Positions 15,285 to 22,763 of a stretch of 25,112 nt of DNA are shown one piece after another. The DNA is from Prevotella sp. CAG:1031 (lineage in GTDB: Bacteria; Bacteroidota; Bacteroidia; Bacteroidales; Muribaculaceae): the NCBI GenBank assembly GCA_000431215.1, contig HF985606.1:1-25112 (forward strand), in the 5' to 3' direction. Both the position numbers and the translations under genes were made by a program. Each line of letters begins with the position of its first letter. Position 1 is the stretch's first letter. The notes beneath the pieces were generated by a model. That model did not search any database and had not been told where the DNA came from. It was given only the letters and a program-made list of their open reading frames with translations.

Positions 15285-16728
15285 TCCATCTGTTCTCAGG
15301 TATGTCGACTGGTGGACGGTCGGTATATATCTTGTTCTCGTCATTGCGGGCGCGCTGAGCATCTATGCCGCGAGCTACGACTTCGACAGCGCCTCGATTC
15401 TGTCGTTCGCAGAATTCTCCGGAAAACAGATCCGTTGGATAGGATTGTCGCTTGTGGCGGGCCTTATATTGCTTCTTATCGACGCGCGTATCTACGAGAC
15501 CTATGCCTATCCGATTTTTTTCGCCATGTTGCTGCTGTTGGCAGTGACGATATTCATAGCTCCCGATATCAAAGGCTCGCGCTCGTGGCTCGTTCTCGGG
15601 CCGATGAGCCTTCAGCCCGCCGAGTTTGCCAAATGCGCTACGGCGCTGGCGCTTGCCAAGCTTTTCAGCGGCTATAATTTCGTTTTGCGCGGGTCGCAGA
15701 GTTACTACAAGGCGCTGACAATAATTTTTGTGCCGATTCTCCTGATTCTTGCCCAGCATGAGACCGGATCGGCACTGGCTTATCTGTCACTTTTCTTTGT
15801 GCTGTATCGTGAGGGGATGAGCGGTCTTGTCCTTCTGGCTGCCGCCTGTGCTGTAGTGTTCTTTGTTGTGGCGGTTAAATTCTCGGAGCCGCTTTTCATG
15901 GGCATTCCGTCGGGTGAGGCTGTCGTTCTCGGCCTGATAATGATTCTTATGGTTCTTATGGAGGCGGTATATTGCCGGCGTCCGATCGAGGCCCGCAATA
16001 TTCTCTTCGGATTTATTGCGACGACTGTTGTCGTGTCGATACTCGCTCTCTGCGGAATTTCTGTGCCGGGATATTTATTCTTTATCGGGTCTATTGCTGC
16101 GGCATGTGGCTATATCGGATTCACGATGCTGCGCGCTCCCGCCAAGCGTCTTATGCTGACACTGTCGTCGACCATCGTTGCGGTTGTGTTCCTTTTCTCG
16201 GTGAACTTCACCTTCAACAGCATTCTGCAGCCTCATCAGCAGATGCGAATTAAGGTCGCTCTCGGAATTGAGAACGATCCGCGCGGTGTCGGATATAATG
16301 TCAACCAGTCTAAGATCGCCATAGGCTCGGGTGGTTTCTGGGGTAAAGGCTTCCTGAACGGAACTCAGACAAAACTGAAATATGTTCCGGAACAGCATAC
16401 CGACTTTATCTTCTGCACTATCGGCGAAGAACAGGGATTTGTCGGAGCTACGGCCGTAGTGCTCCTTTTCCTCGCTCTGATTCTCAGGATTCTGTCGCTC
16501 GCCGAGCGACAGCCGACGGTCTTCGGACGTGTTTATGCCTATTGTGTGGCTTCATTCCTTATGTTCCATCTTGCCATTAATGTAGGGATGGTCATAGGTC
16601 TATGCCCTGTCATCGGAATCCCGTTGCCGTTTTTCAGCTATGGCGGTTCATCGCTCTGGGGCTTTACTTTCCTTCTGTTCATTCTGTTGAGAATAGATGC
16701 GGCGCGCCGTGAGCGTCCGGGACTTTGA
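15265..16728 (+). CDS. rodA: peptidoglycan glycosyltransferase RodA (SEDS family)
   Basis: The SEDS-family integral membrane enzyme polymerises lipid II into glycan strands with PBP2. About ten hydrophobic helices are present. Motifs include the helix-4 region GSRSWLVLGPMSLQPAEFAK and NDPRGVGYNVNQSKIAIGSGG with the likely catalytic Asp. QHTDFIFCTIGEEQGF and the closing PVIGIPLPFFSYGGSS follow. At about 487 residues it is longer than E. coli RodA (370); an extra hydrophobic region lies around residues 170-300, as in Bacteroidales homologues. Start choice: no in-frame ATG is suitable; GTG 15265 gives MAQRNTNPS and a 20-base overlap with mrdA, while TTG 15184 would overlap by 101 bases. The acyltransferase gene follows after three bases. 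Confidence 0.93.
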   Translation: MAQRNTNPSVLRYVDWWTVGIYLVLVIAGALSIYAASYDFDSASILSFAEFSGKQIRWIGLSLVAGLILLLIDARIYETYAYPIFFAMLLLLAVTIFIAPDIKGSRSWLVLGPMSLQPAEFAKCATALALAKLFSGYNFVLRGSQSYYKALTIIFVPILLILAQHETGSALAYLSLFFVLYREGMSGLVLLAAACAVVFFVVAVKFSEPLFMGIPSGEAVVLGLIMILMVLMEAVYCRRPIEARNILFGFIATTVVVSILALCGISVPGYLFFIGSIAAACGYIGFTMLRAPAKRLMLTLSSTIVAVVFLFSVNFTFNSILQPHQQMRIKVALGIENDPRGVGYNVNQSKIAIGSGGFWGKGFLNGTQTKLKYVPEQHTDFIFCTIGEEQGFVGATAVVLLFLALILRILSLAERQPTVFGRVYAYCVASFLMFHLAINVGMVIGLCPVIGIPLPFFSYGGSSLWGFTFLLFILLRIDAARRERPGL

Positions 16729-16731
16729 CGT

Positions 16732-17838
16732 ATGGCTCAACGCAATTCTGTCATTTCGATAATCAAGGGTCTGGCAATCATTCTTATGGTTGTCGGGCAC
16801 GCCGAGGCGCCCGAGCTGATAACGAATTTCATCTACACGTTCCACATGCCGGTATTTTTCATCTGTGCCGGCTATTTCTTCTCCCGAAAGTATGTGTCCG
16901 ACCCCTGGTCGTTCATCTCGAAGCGTTTCCGCGGTCTTTATCTGCCGTTCCTGAAATGGAGCATTGTCTTTTTGGTTCTCCATAATCTGTTTTTCGAGAT
17001 AGGACTTCTCAACGAAGATTACGGCAACTGGACAGGAGGCGTCACTCACCCGTATTCATTCTCTACGGCGATGCGTCGTCTGGCGTTGATAGTGACGTCT
17101 ATGTCGGGCTACGATGAGTTCCTTGCCGGAGCTTTCTGGCTTTTCCGTGGGCTGCTTGTTGCCTCGATTGCTTTTCTGGTAATATATCGCCTTCTTATAG
17201 GCAGGCTTACAGAGGGCAGGGCGGTGACCTTCATCTGCCTGTCGGCTGTCGGTTTTGTGGCCTTCCGCCTCGCTTTCGACTTCAGGATTGCCACAATACC
17301 AAATGGTGGACTACGCGAGACCTGGGGACTGTTCTTCTTCGGCATCGGCGTGCTGTTCCGCCGATATGAGCATATCATCCGCGAACATTGGGCGCTTGCT
17401 CTGGTATATTTCACACTGCTCTGCGGTGCGGCGTGGCTTCATCTTTCAGGTATGAACAATGCGGCCCGCTGGCGTGACTTGTGGTCGCTGCCGGTTACCG
17501 GTACAATCGGTTTCCTGTTACTTCACTGGCTTGCAGGAGCTATTGACGGCCGCCAGTCGAAGACGCGCGACCTGCTGGTGTTCATCGGCGACAATACTCT
17601 GTATGTCTTCATATTCCACATCATATCGTTCAAGGCGGTCAGCCTGCTGAAGGTATGGTGGTATGGACTTGACCCTGGTCAGATCGGCTGCCACATGGTT
17701 ATCCACTATAACCACACCGATTTCTTCTGGGTGCTTTATTCCGTTGTCGGAGTAGCGCTCCCTCTTGCCGTTCTTTCGCTGTATCGGTCATTGAAGAGCC
17801 GCCGCCTTAACGCGGCCGAACCTGATGCCGGGGCCTGA
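16732..17838 (+). CDS. acyltransferase-3 family integral membrane protein
   Basis: The 368-residue protein has about ten membrane helices and the acyltransferase-3 (OafA/NolL-like) pattern. The N-terminus is ISIIKGLAIILMVVGHAEAP with the catalytic-type His23, followed by NFIYTFHMPVFFICAGYFFSRKY and SFISKRFRGLYLPFLKWS. The C-terminal half has the LLVFIGDNTLYVFIFHIISFK helix. Family members O-acylate carbohydrates of the envelope, such as O-antigen, peptidoglycan or glycolipids, using periplasmic acceptors. It sits three bases after rodA in the same transcript, so a cell-wall or surface-glycan substrate is a reasonable inference, but none is proven. Confidence 0.88.
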   Translation: MAQRNSVISIIKGLAIILMVVGHAEAPELITNFIYTFHMPVFFICAGYFFSRKYVSDPWSFISKRFRGLYLPFLKWSIVFLVLHNLFFEIGLLNEDYGNWTGGVTHPYSFSTAMRRLALIVTSMSGYDEFLAGAFWLFRGLLVASIAFLVIYRLLIGRLTEGRAVTFICLSAVGFVAFRLAFDFRIATIPNGGLRETWGLFFFGIGVLFRRYEHIIREHWALALVYFTLLCGAAWLHLSGMNNAARWRDLWSLPVTGTIGFLLLHWLAGAIDGRQSKTRDLLVFIGDNTLYVFIFHIISFKAVSLLKVWWYGLDPGQIGCHMVIHYNHTDFFWVLYSVVGVALPLAVLSLYRSLKSRRLNAAEPDAGA

Positions 17839-17906
17839 CTCCATGTCGGTAATGGACGCCTTGTCAGTTCATTGCGATTTTCTCGAATTTTCCAAATCTG
17901 ACGGCT

Positions 17907-17938
17907 ATTGTTTTATTAAAAAATTTTGGCTTATTTTG
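17907..17938 (+). promoter_or_regulatory. probable promoter of dnaA
   Basis: TTATTTTG (17931-17938) is followed by C and matches TAnnTTTG at seven of eight positions. ATTG (17907-17910) lies 20 bases upstream as an imperfect -33 box. Transcription would start near 17945, 28 bases before the ATG. Confidence 0.5.
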
Positions 17939-17972
17939 CAATGAATTCCTATCCCGAAATTCAGTTCATATA

Positions 17973-19343
17973 ATGCCTGACCACTCGAAAAAGTGGCGGT
18001 CTTGTCTTGACCTTATTCAAGAGAGGATAACGCCTGAACAGTTCAGCACATGGTTCAAACCTCTGAGCTTCCGAAGCTTTGAGGACGGTGTGCTGAACAT
18101 AAACGCGCCGTCACAGTATTTCGCCGAACAGATCGAAATGCGCTTCCTTTCGGTGCTTTCTCAGGCTATTGTCACATATTTCGGGCAGAAGGTCAAACTC
18201 ATCTATAACTTCAAGCTCGGCGACGACAGCTCAACCAACGTAAAGCTCGAGATGCCGAACAGCTCTCCTGCAGTTGCGGCCCCCGAAGTCGCCGTAGCGA
18301 CAGAACTCGATCCCGGCTTCGAATCGCTGCTTAACCGCAACTATACCTTCGAGAACTACTGTGGCAGCGATTCCAACAAACTGCCTCTTTCGCTGGCTGA
18401 GTCGGTGGCCCGCAACCCCCATAGGCAGACCTTCAACCCGATGTTCCTTTTCGGAAGCACCGGTGTCGGAAAGACACATCTCATTCAGGCTATAGGCCTG
18501 AGAATACTCGAAGAGAATCCGAAGGCTAGGGTTAGATACGTCCCGGCGCGCCGTTTTGAAAGTGAGTATACAACTGCCGTAGCGTCGGGCAAGACCAACG
18601 ACTTCTTCAATTTCTACCAGAGCGTCGACGTGCTCATCATTGACGATGTCCAGGATCTTGCAGGCAAGAAACCTGCCACCCAGAACTGCTTTTTCCATAT
18701 CTTCAATCAGCTTCATCTGAATCAGCGTCAGCTGATTCTCTCGTGTGACACTCCGCCGACGAAGCTCGAAGGTCTCGAAGAACGTCTGATCTCGCGCTTC
18801 AAGTGGGGCATAACGGTTGAGCTCGCCAAGCCTGACCTCGCCCTTCGCAAGGAAGTACTCAGGCTGAAAGCCCGTCAGGACGGTCTCGACCTCCCCGTTG
18901 AGATTCTCGACTTTATCGCCGACAATGTGACCGACAGTATCCGTGAACTCGAAGGGGTGGTGGCCTCCTTGCTGGCCCATTCGATGGTGCTCAACCGTGA
19001 CATCTCGATCGATCTGGCGCGCAACGTGCTATCCAATGCAGTGAAGATGAGCAGGAAGCAGCTGAACTTCGATTTCATCGCCGATACGGTCTCTGATTAT
19101 TTCGATGTCGACCCCGATCAGGTTTTCTCTTCGTCGCGACAGCGAAGCCTCGTCGAGGCCCGCAATACAATCATGTATCTCGCGAAAAAACTCACGAAGA
19201 TGCCCTATGCATCGATAGGCGCGCGCTTTTCGCGTACCCATGCCACTGTGCTCCACGCCTGCAACACATTCAAGGAGCATCTGACTGTCGACAAAAAACT
19301 TCGGCGCGCCGTCGATGAGATCGAGGCGCGCCTGAGGGTTTGA
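17973..19343 (+). CDS. dnaA: chromosomal replication initiator protein DnaA
   Basis: The 456-residue protein has the four DnaA domains. Domain I (about 1-85) has CLDLIQERITPEQFSTWFKPL and a short linker follows. The AAA+ core has Walker A Gly161-SerThrGlyValGlyLysThr168 and Walker B with Asp224-Asp225 (LLIIDD-type). The Arg-containing ERLISRFKWG motif and the sensor segment SIRELEGVVASL follow. The C-terminal helix-turn-helix domain ends in RTHATVLHACNT (421-432), the DNA-binding signature with THATVLHA in place of the common DHTTVLHA. DnaA binds ATP, melts oriC and loads the helicase. It has its own promoter-like sequence. I see no DnaA-box cluster in the gap upstream, and neighbouring dnaN/recF are absent. 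It converges on the MCE gene with an 18-base gap. Confidence 0.96.
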   Translation: MPDHSKKWRSCLDLIQERITPEQFSTWFKPLSFRSFEDGVLNINAPSQYFAEQIEMRFLSVLSQAIVTYFGQKVKLIYNFKLGDDSSTNVKLEMPNSSPAVAAPEVAVATELDPGFESLLNRNYTFENYCGSDSNKLPLSLAESVARNPHRQTFNPMFLFGSTGVGKTHLIQAIGLRILEENPKARVRYVPARRFESEYTTAVASGKTNDFFNFYQSVDVLIIDDVQDLAGKKPATQNCFFHIFNQLHLNQRQLILSCDTPPTKLEGLEERLISRFKWGITVELAKPDLALRKEVLRLKARQDGLDLPVEILDFIADNVTDSIRELEGVVASLLAHSMVLNRDISIDLARNVLSNAVKMSRKQLNFDFIADTVSDYFDVDPDQVFSSSRQRSLVEARNTIMYLAKKLTKMPYASIGARFSRTHATVLHACNTFKEHLTVDKKLRRAVDEIEARLRV

Positions 19344-19361
19344 AGCCGGTATTCCTTTTTA

Positions 19362-20285
19362 TTAGAAAATCTTTATCGGGGGTATGTAGTGCTTCGGACG
19401 GCGCTTGAGGTCGATGAGAATCGAGTCGAGATGCGCTGCGGTGTTGTTGATGTTGTTATAAAGCCCAGGATCGCGCATCAGCAGTCCTAACGACGAGCTC
19501 GGGTCGTTGAGCTGGTTCGACAGAGCCAGCAGATTCTCGCTCATGCGGTTGATGTTGTTCATTGTAGAATCGAGTGGCATTGTTTTCAGCTTGGCGGCGA
19601 CTTCCGTGAGGTCGCTTGAAATTGAATTGAGGTTGGCTGCGATCTGGCGGACATCTGTCATTGTCATCGATGCGTTGCTGACGATTCCGGGCGTTGGCGC
19701 GAGCGCTGCATTGAGAACAACAGTGCTTTTCTCGAGATTTGCCATTATGGCGTCGAGCCTCCGGATTGACGAAGCCAATGCTGGATCAGCGGCAAGATCG
19801 GTAACGGCGACCACAAGCGAATCAATATGAGGCAAAAGGGTAGCTACGGCAGGCATCACGTCGCCGCTGAGATTGTCCATCAGCCCTGTGGAGTTCACTC
19901 CGTCGAGCCGCTCGCCGACGTCGTGGTATGAGCCGCCCTGGGCGAGCTGAAGGTCGATTGTCGAGGTGCCGAGCATCGAGGTCACCAGAACGGCTTTTGA
20001 GCCGCGGGGCACCTTGAGCGACTTGTCGAGGCTGAGCTCGACTCTGACGTGGCCGGGATTGTCGTATTCATATTGGATCTCGCGCACGATGCCGACCTTA
20101 AAGCCGTTGACAGTTACCGGAGCGCTCTCGGCGAGGCCGTCTACATTGGTGTAGGATACATAATAGTAGTTCTCAGGATGGAAGATATTGACTCCTTTAA
20201 GATAGTCAATGCCAAAGAAAACGATGAGCAGCGATATTAGCACTGTCAGGCCGATAATGGCTTCTTTCGAGAATAATTTCTTCAT
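19362..20285 (-). CDS. MCE/MlaD-family substrate-binding protein
   Basis: The 307-residue protein starts MKKLFSKEAIIGLTVLISLLIVFFGIDYLKG, an N-terminal membrane anchor (about 9-28). One MCE domain follows (about 38-118, YYYVSYTNVDGLAESAPVTVNGFKVGIVREI, ending in LVTSMLGTSTIDLQL). The rest (about 140-300) is helical and rich in heptad-like Leu, Asn and Ser. MCE proteins form periplasmic hexameric rings or tubes that carry phospholipids between membranes, normally with an MlaE permease and MlaF ATPase; neither partner is in the window. It lies 25 bases after the amidase gene and is probably co-transcribed with it. Confidence 0.88.
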   Translation of the reverse strand: MKKLFSKEAIIGLTVLISLLIVFFGIDYLKGVNIFHPENYYYVSYTNVDGLAESAPVTVNGFKVGIVREIQYEYDNPGHVRVELSLDKSLKVPRGSKAVLVTSMLGTSTIDLQLAQGGSYHDVGERLDGVNSTGLMDNLSGDVMPAVATLLPHIDSLVVAVTDLAADPALASSIRRLDAIMANLEKSTVVLNAALAPTPGIVSNASMTMTDVRQIAANLNSISSDLTEVAAKLKTMPLDSTMNNINRMSENLLALSNQLNDPSSSLGLLMRDPGLYNNINNTAAHLDSILIDLKRRPKHYIPPIKIF

Positions 20286-20310
20286 TATGCTGATTTGATT
20301 GTTTGTCTGT

Positions 20311-21420
20311 TCAATTTATCCGTTTGCCGTTATTTGTTTTTATGACGAAGGCATCGGGGAAGCGTTGCTTAAGCTTTTCAAGGCATTTCTGAGCTTCGGC
20401 CGGCGTGGCGAATGAGCCGACGGTATATTTGACAGCTCCTCCATGGCGGTAACTGTCGACATCTGTCAGGCCGCTGAGCCGGCTGTCGTTTTTGGAGAGC
20501 GGCTTGTCGGAGGTGAGAATCTGTACTTTGTAGACTATTTTGTTCTCGGTAGCCTTACTGGTTTTTTCCCCGGCGTCTGTCGCAGAACTGTCGTTTGTCC
20601 TGTCGCTTTTTGCCGGCTTGCCGGCTTTTGCAGGTGTCTTCAGCCCGCGCCTATATGTCGCTATTCCGTTGTAGATCGCCTGAGCCAGATCGTCGCGGCC
20701 TTTGTCGCTGGCCAGAAAGCGTTCTGACTCGGGGTTGCAGATGAAGTCAAGCTCGACAAGCACCGCGGGCATCGACGTGCGCACGAGAACCCAGAACGGG
20801 GCTTGCCTGACCCCTTTGTCGCGTCGTCCGGCTGTAGTTATCAGCTCGCGCTGTATTTCGTCGGCGAGGCGTATGCTCTGATCGATATGGGCGTTCTGAG
20901 CCATTTCGAACATTATATAGCTCTCGGCCGAAGTCGGATCGAAGTCGCAGTAAGTTGTCGAATAGTCATCTTCGAGCTTCATGACCGAGTTCTCACGCAT
21001 GGCGACGTCGAGATTAGTGCTCGCTCGGTTCAGGCCGAGGGTATAAACGCTGGCGCCGCAAACTTTCGTGCGGTTCGGATTTTTGGCATCTACTGAGTTG
21101 GTGTGGATCGACACGAAAATGTCGCCTTTCGAGCGGTTGGCTATATCGCAGCGCCCCTGAAGGGTAACAAAATTGTCATTATTGCGTGTGAAGATGACTT
21201 TCGCATCCGGCATCCGTTTCTCAATCAGCTTTCCGAGTCTCTGGCCCACAGCGAGATTGATCGACTTTTCGTTGACGATTTCTCCGACGGCACCATGGTC
21301 ATGCCCACCGTGTCCCGCATCGATGACTATGCAGAACTGACGCTCGGCGGCAGTCAGACCGATGGCCGTTATGGCCGTCAGCACCATGGCAAGCAGGAGT
21401 TGTCGAACAGTCGTCGTCAT
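20311..21420 (-). CDS. N-acetylmuramoyl-L-alanine amidase with SPOR domain
   Basis: The 369-residue secreted enzyme cleaves the amide bond between MurNAc and the stem peptide. A signal peptide (about 1-25, QLLLAMVLTAITAIGLTA) precedes an amidase_3 domain. Its zinc ligands are His37 (DAGHGG), Glu51 (NEKSIN) and His106 (VSIHTNS). The catalytic Glu is in AVLVELDFICN. A Ser/Thr/Lys-rich linker (about 255-290) leads to a C-terminal SPOR domain (from about 290), which binds denuded glycan at division sites. The frame is open to 21525, but a perfect minus-strand -7 box (21441-21448) lies inside that extension, and only the start at 21420 gives a signal peptide at the N-terminus. Divergent from the GldB-like gene; the MCE gene follows. 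Confidence 0.92.
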   Translation of the reverse strand: MTTTVRQLLLAMVLTAITAIGLTAAERQFCIVIDAGHGGHDHGAVGEIVNEKSINLAVGQRLGKLIEKRMPDAKVIFTRNNDNFVTLQGRCDIANRSKGDIFVSIHTNSVDAKNPNRTKVCGASVYTLGLNRASTNLDVAMRENSVMKLEDDYSTTYCDFDPTSAESYIMFEMAQNAHIDQSIRLADEIQRELITTAGRRDKGVRQAPFWVLVRTSMPAVLVELDFICNPESERFLASDKGRDDLAQAIYNGIATYRRGLKTPAKAGKPAKSDRTNDSSATDAGEKTSKATENKIVYKVQILTSDKPLSKNDSRLSGLTDVDSYRHGGAVKYTVGSFATPAEAQKCLEKLKQRFPDAFVIKTNNGKRIN

Positions 21421-21440
21421 TATTTTCTCGAAATATCGCA

Positions 21441-21448
21441 CAAAATTA
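21441..21448 (-). promoter_or_regulatory. -7 box of the amidase/MCE operon
   Basis: The minus strand reads TAATTTTG then T, an exact TAnnTTTG match, 20 bases before ATG 21420. It decides the amidase start, because the longer frame begins upstream of it. No clear -33 TTTG. Confidence 0.65.
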
Positions 21449-21460
21449 GTCAAAATTCTG

Positions 21461-21468
21461 TTACTTTG
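21461..21468 (+). promoter_or_regulatory. possible -7 box of the GldB-like gene
   Basis: TTACTTTG matches TAnnTTTG at seven of eight positions. Transcription would start near 21475, about 30 bases before ATG 21504. It stands 12 bases from the divergent amidase box, so the two promoters share one short control region. Confidence 0.45.
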
Positions 21469-21503
21469 TTGTCGCATTGCGAACATATAAGCCTTTTCGA
21501 CCA

Positions 21504-22487
21504 ATGAAAGTTCAGTATATATCAATTCTGGCGGCGTTTCTGATGCTTGTCGCCTGTCATTCCAAAGCCCCGGAAGGGCGAAATGCCGCCCGACCCGAAG
21601 ATGTTGCCGACGGCGTAGCGCCTGTCAGCGTTGTCGATCTTACGGAGCTTGCGGTAGAAGCTGACCCCGATAGCATCCGGCTTTATGCCGCTCCGCTGAC
21701 AGCTCTTCTCAGATTGCAGCAGATTTCCGATACTGTCACCGAAGAGGCTCTGACCCGGTATGCCGGTTCTAAGGCAGTCGCGATGTTTCGTCCGGAAGTG
21801 GCTAAGATATGGCCCGACAGCGTCCTGAACCGTCGCCTTCAGGCGGTCGCCAACCGCCTTCCGGTTGTGTTGCCGATAGTTAAGATGCCTGTTGTCTATA
21901 CTGTCGTATGGCCATATAATCAGAGTGTGGTAGCGCTGGGCGATTCAGCCGTGATTCTTGCACTGAACCATTATCTTGGCGCGCAGCATCCGGCCTATAA
22001 CGGTTTTGCAGAATATGTCAGGCGCCATAAAGAGCCTGAACGGGTTGCTGTTGACCTTGCCGAGGCTATTGTCAGTCTGAGGTTTCCCTATGATGGAGGC
22101 AGCTATCCTACGGTGTTGTCAAGATTGCTGCGTGAAGGCGCTATAATCGAGGCGGTGATGCGCCTGACCGGAGTCGACGAAGCAGCTGCGCTCGGCTTTA
22201 CTCCCGATCAGGCCGAATGGGCTGCTTCCAATGAACGCCAGGCTTGGGAGACTATGCTCAACCGCAAGATGGTTTTTTCGACGGATGCCGATCTTGCCGA
22301 AGCCCTGATAGCTCCGTCGCCATCGACATCGGTATTGAACGTCGAAAGTCCGGGACGCCTGGGCCGTTTCATAGGTCATCGCATTGTGGCGGCCTATCTA
22401 CGGTCGAATCCCGACTCCTCTCTGTCATTTATCCTCTCTCCTGAATTCTGGAACGACGGGAACGCCCTCTCGAAGAGCGGATATTAA
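21504..22487 (+). CDS. GldB-like lipoprotein
   Basis: The 327-residue protein starts MKVQYISILAAFLMLVAC, a lipoprotein signal with lipobox Cys18. The region from residue 40 onward matches the pattern I associate with GldB, the gliding-motility lipoprotein of Bacteroidota. It has PYDGGSYPTVLSRLLREGAIIEAVMRL, then LGFTPDQAEWAASNERQAWETMLNRKMVFSTD. ESPGRLGRFIGHRIVAAYL follows. Such genes occur in non-gliding Bacteroidales too, where the role is not known. ATG 21504 is preferred over the upstream start at 21477 because it places the lipobox at the usual distance. It is divergent from the amidase, with both promoters in an 84-base gap. Confidence 0.78.
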   Translation: MKVQYISILAAFLMLVACHSKAPEGRNAARPEDVADGVAPVSVVDLTELAVEADPDSIRLYAAPLTALLRLQQISDTVTEEALTRYAGSKAVAMFRPEVAKIWPDSVLNRRLQAVANRLPVVLPIVKMPVVYTVVWPYNQSVVALGDSAVILALNHYLGAQHPAYNGFAEYVRRHKEPERVAVDLAEAIVSLRFPYDGGSYPTVLSRLLREGAIIEAVMRLTGVDEAAALGFTPDQAEWAASNERQAWETMLNRKMVFSTDADLAEALIAPSPSTSVLNVESPGRLGRFIGHRIVAAYLRSNPDSSLSFILSPEFWNDGNALSKSGY

Positions 22488-22617
22488 CCGGGAATGCCGG
22501 ATAAATATGTTGTATAACATATCTATTAATTAAATTTAACAATCGCCGCGATCATTGATGGCATAACGCTTTCGAGCGGTTCAGAATGCTAATATGGTCA
22601 ATATCAGGGATGTTAAT

Positions 22618-22648
22618 TTTGTTAAAAGGAAATCTTTCTGTAATTTTG
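22618..22648 (+). promoter_or_regulatory. promoter of the thioredoxin-like gene
   Basis: TTTG (22618-22621), 19 bases, then TAATTTTG (22641-22648) followed by C: a full match to the Bacteroides -33/-7 consensus. Transcription would start near 22655. Confidence 0.85.
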
Positions 22649-22669
22649 CGGCGTTTTAATCATAGTGAT

Positions 22670-22731
22670 GGTGTTGCAGAGGCAACACTTATGCCGAAAA
22701 TCGGCAGGGAAGCTATCTCGTCTGACGAGGT
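22670..22731 (+). promoter_or_regulatory. three-hairpin 5' leader of the thioredoxin-like gene
   Basis: Three perfect hairpins stand in a row. GTGTTGC/GCAACAC is at 22671-22677 with 22682-22688. TGCCGA/TCGGCA is at 22692-22697 with 22701-22706. CTCGT/ACGAG is at 22717-22721 with 22725-22729. They lie in a leader of about 109 bases, long for this window. I do not recognise a known riboswitch class. It could be a regulatory leader or a stability element. Confidence 0.6.
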
Positions 22732-22763
22732 TCTTCCTCAAGTTTAATTTCATTCTTAAACGT

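Larger units (their letters stand above)
22488..22763. other. intergenic region with promoter and structured leader
   Basis: After the GldB-like stop the first 130 bases are A/T-rich and show no gene. The rest holds the promoter at 22618-22648 and a roughly 109-base leader with three hairpins, described separately. The reading frame of the next gene runs back to 22665, but that part is explained by the hairpins. Confidence 0.7.

Noticed and set aside
17839..17972. Origin of replication upstream of dnaA
   Set aside because: No cluster of DnaA boxes in the gap; it looks like an ordinary promoter region.
18231..18980. 249-residue minus-strand open frame inside dnaA
   Set aside because: It is a shadow of the DnaA AAA+ domain, without recognisable motifs or a promoter.
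21421..21525. 35-residue N-terminal extension of the amidase
   Set aside because: It begins upstream of the amidase promoter box and would bury the signal peptide.
22655..22731. Fluoride or cobalamin riboswitch (GATGGTGTT and GGGAAG stretches look similar at first)
   Set aside because: The remaining conserved parts of both classes are missing, so only an unclassified structured leader is reported.
22665..22763. 33-residue N-terminal extension of the thioredoxin-like protein
   Set aside because: It coincides with the three-hairpin leader and would place the signal peptide in the interior of the protein.
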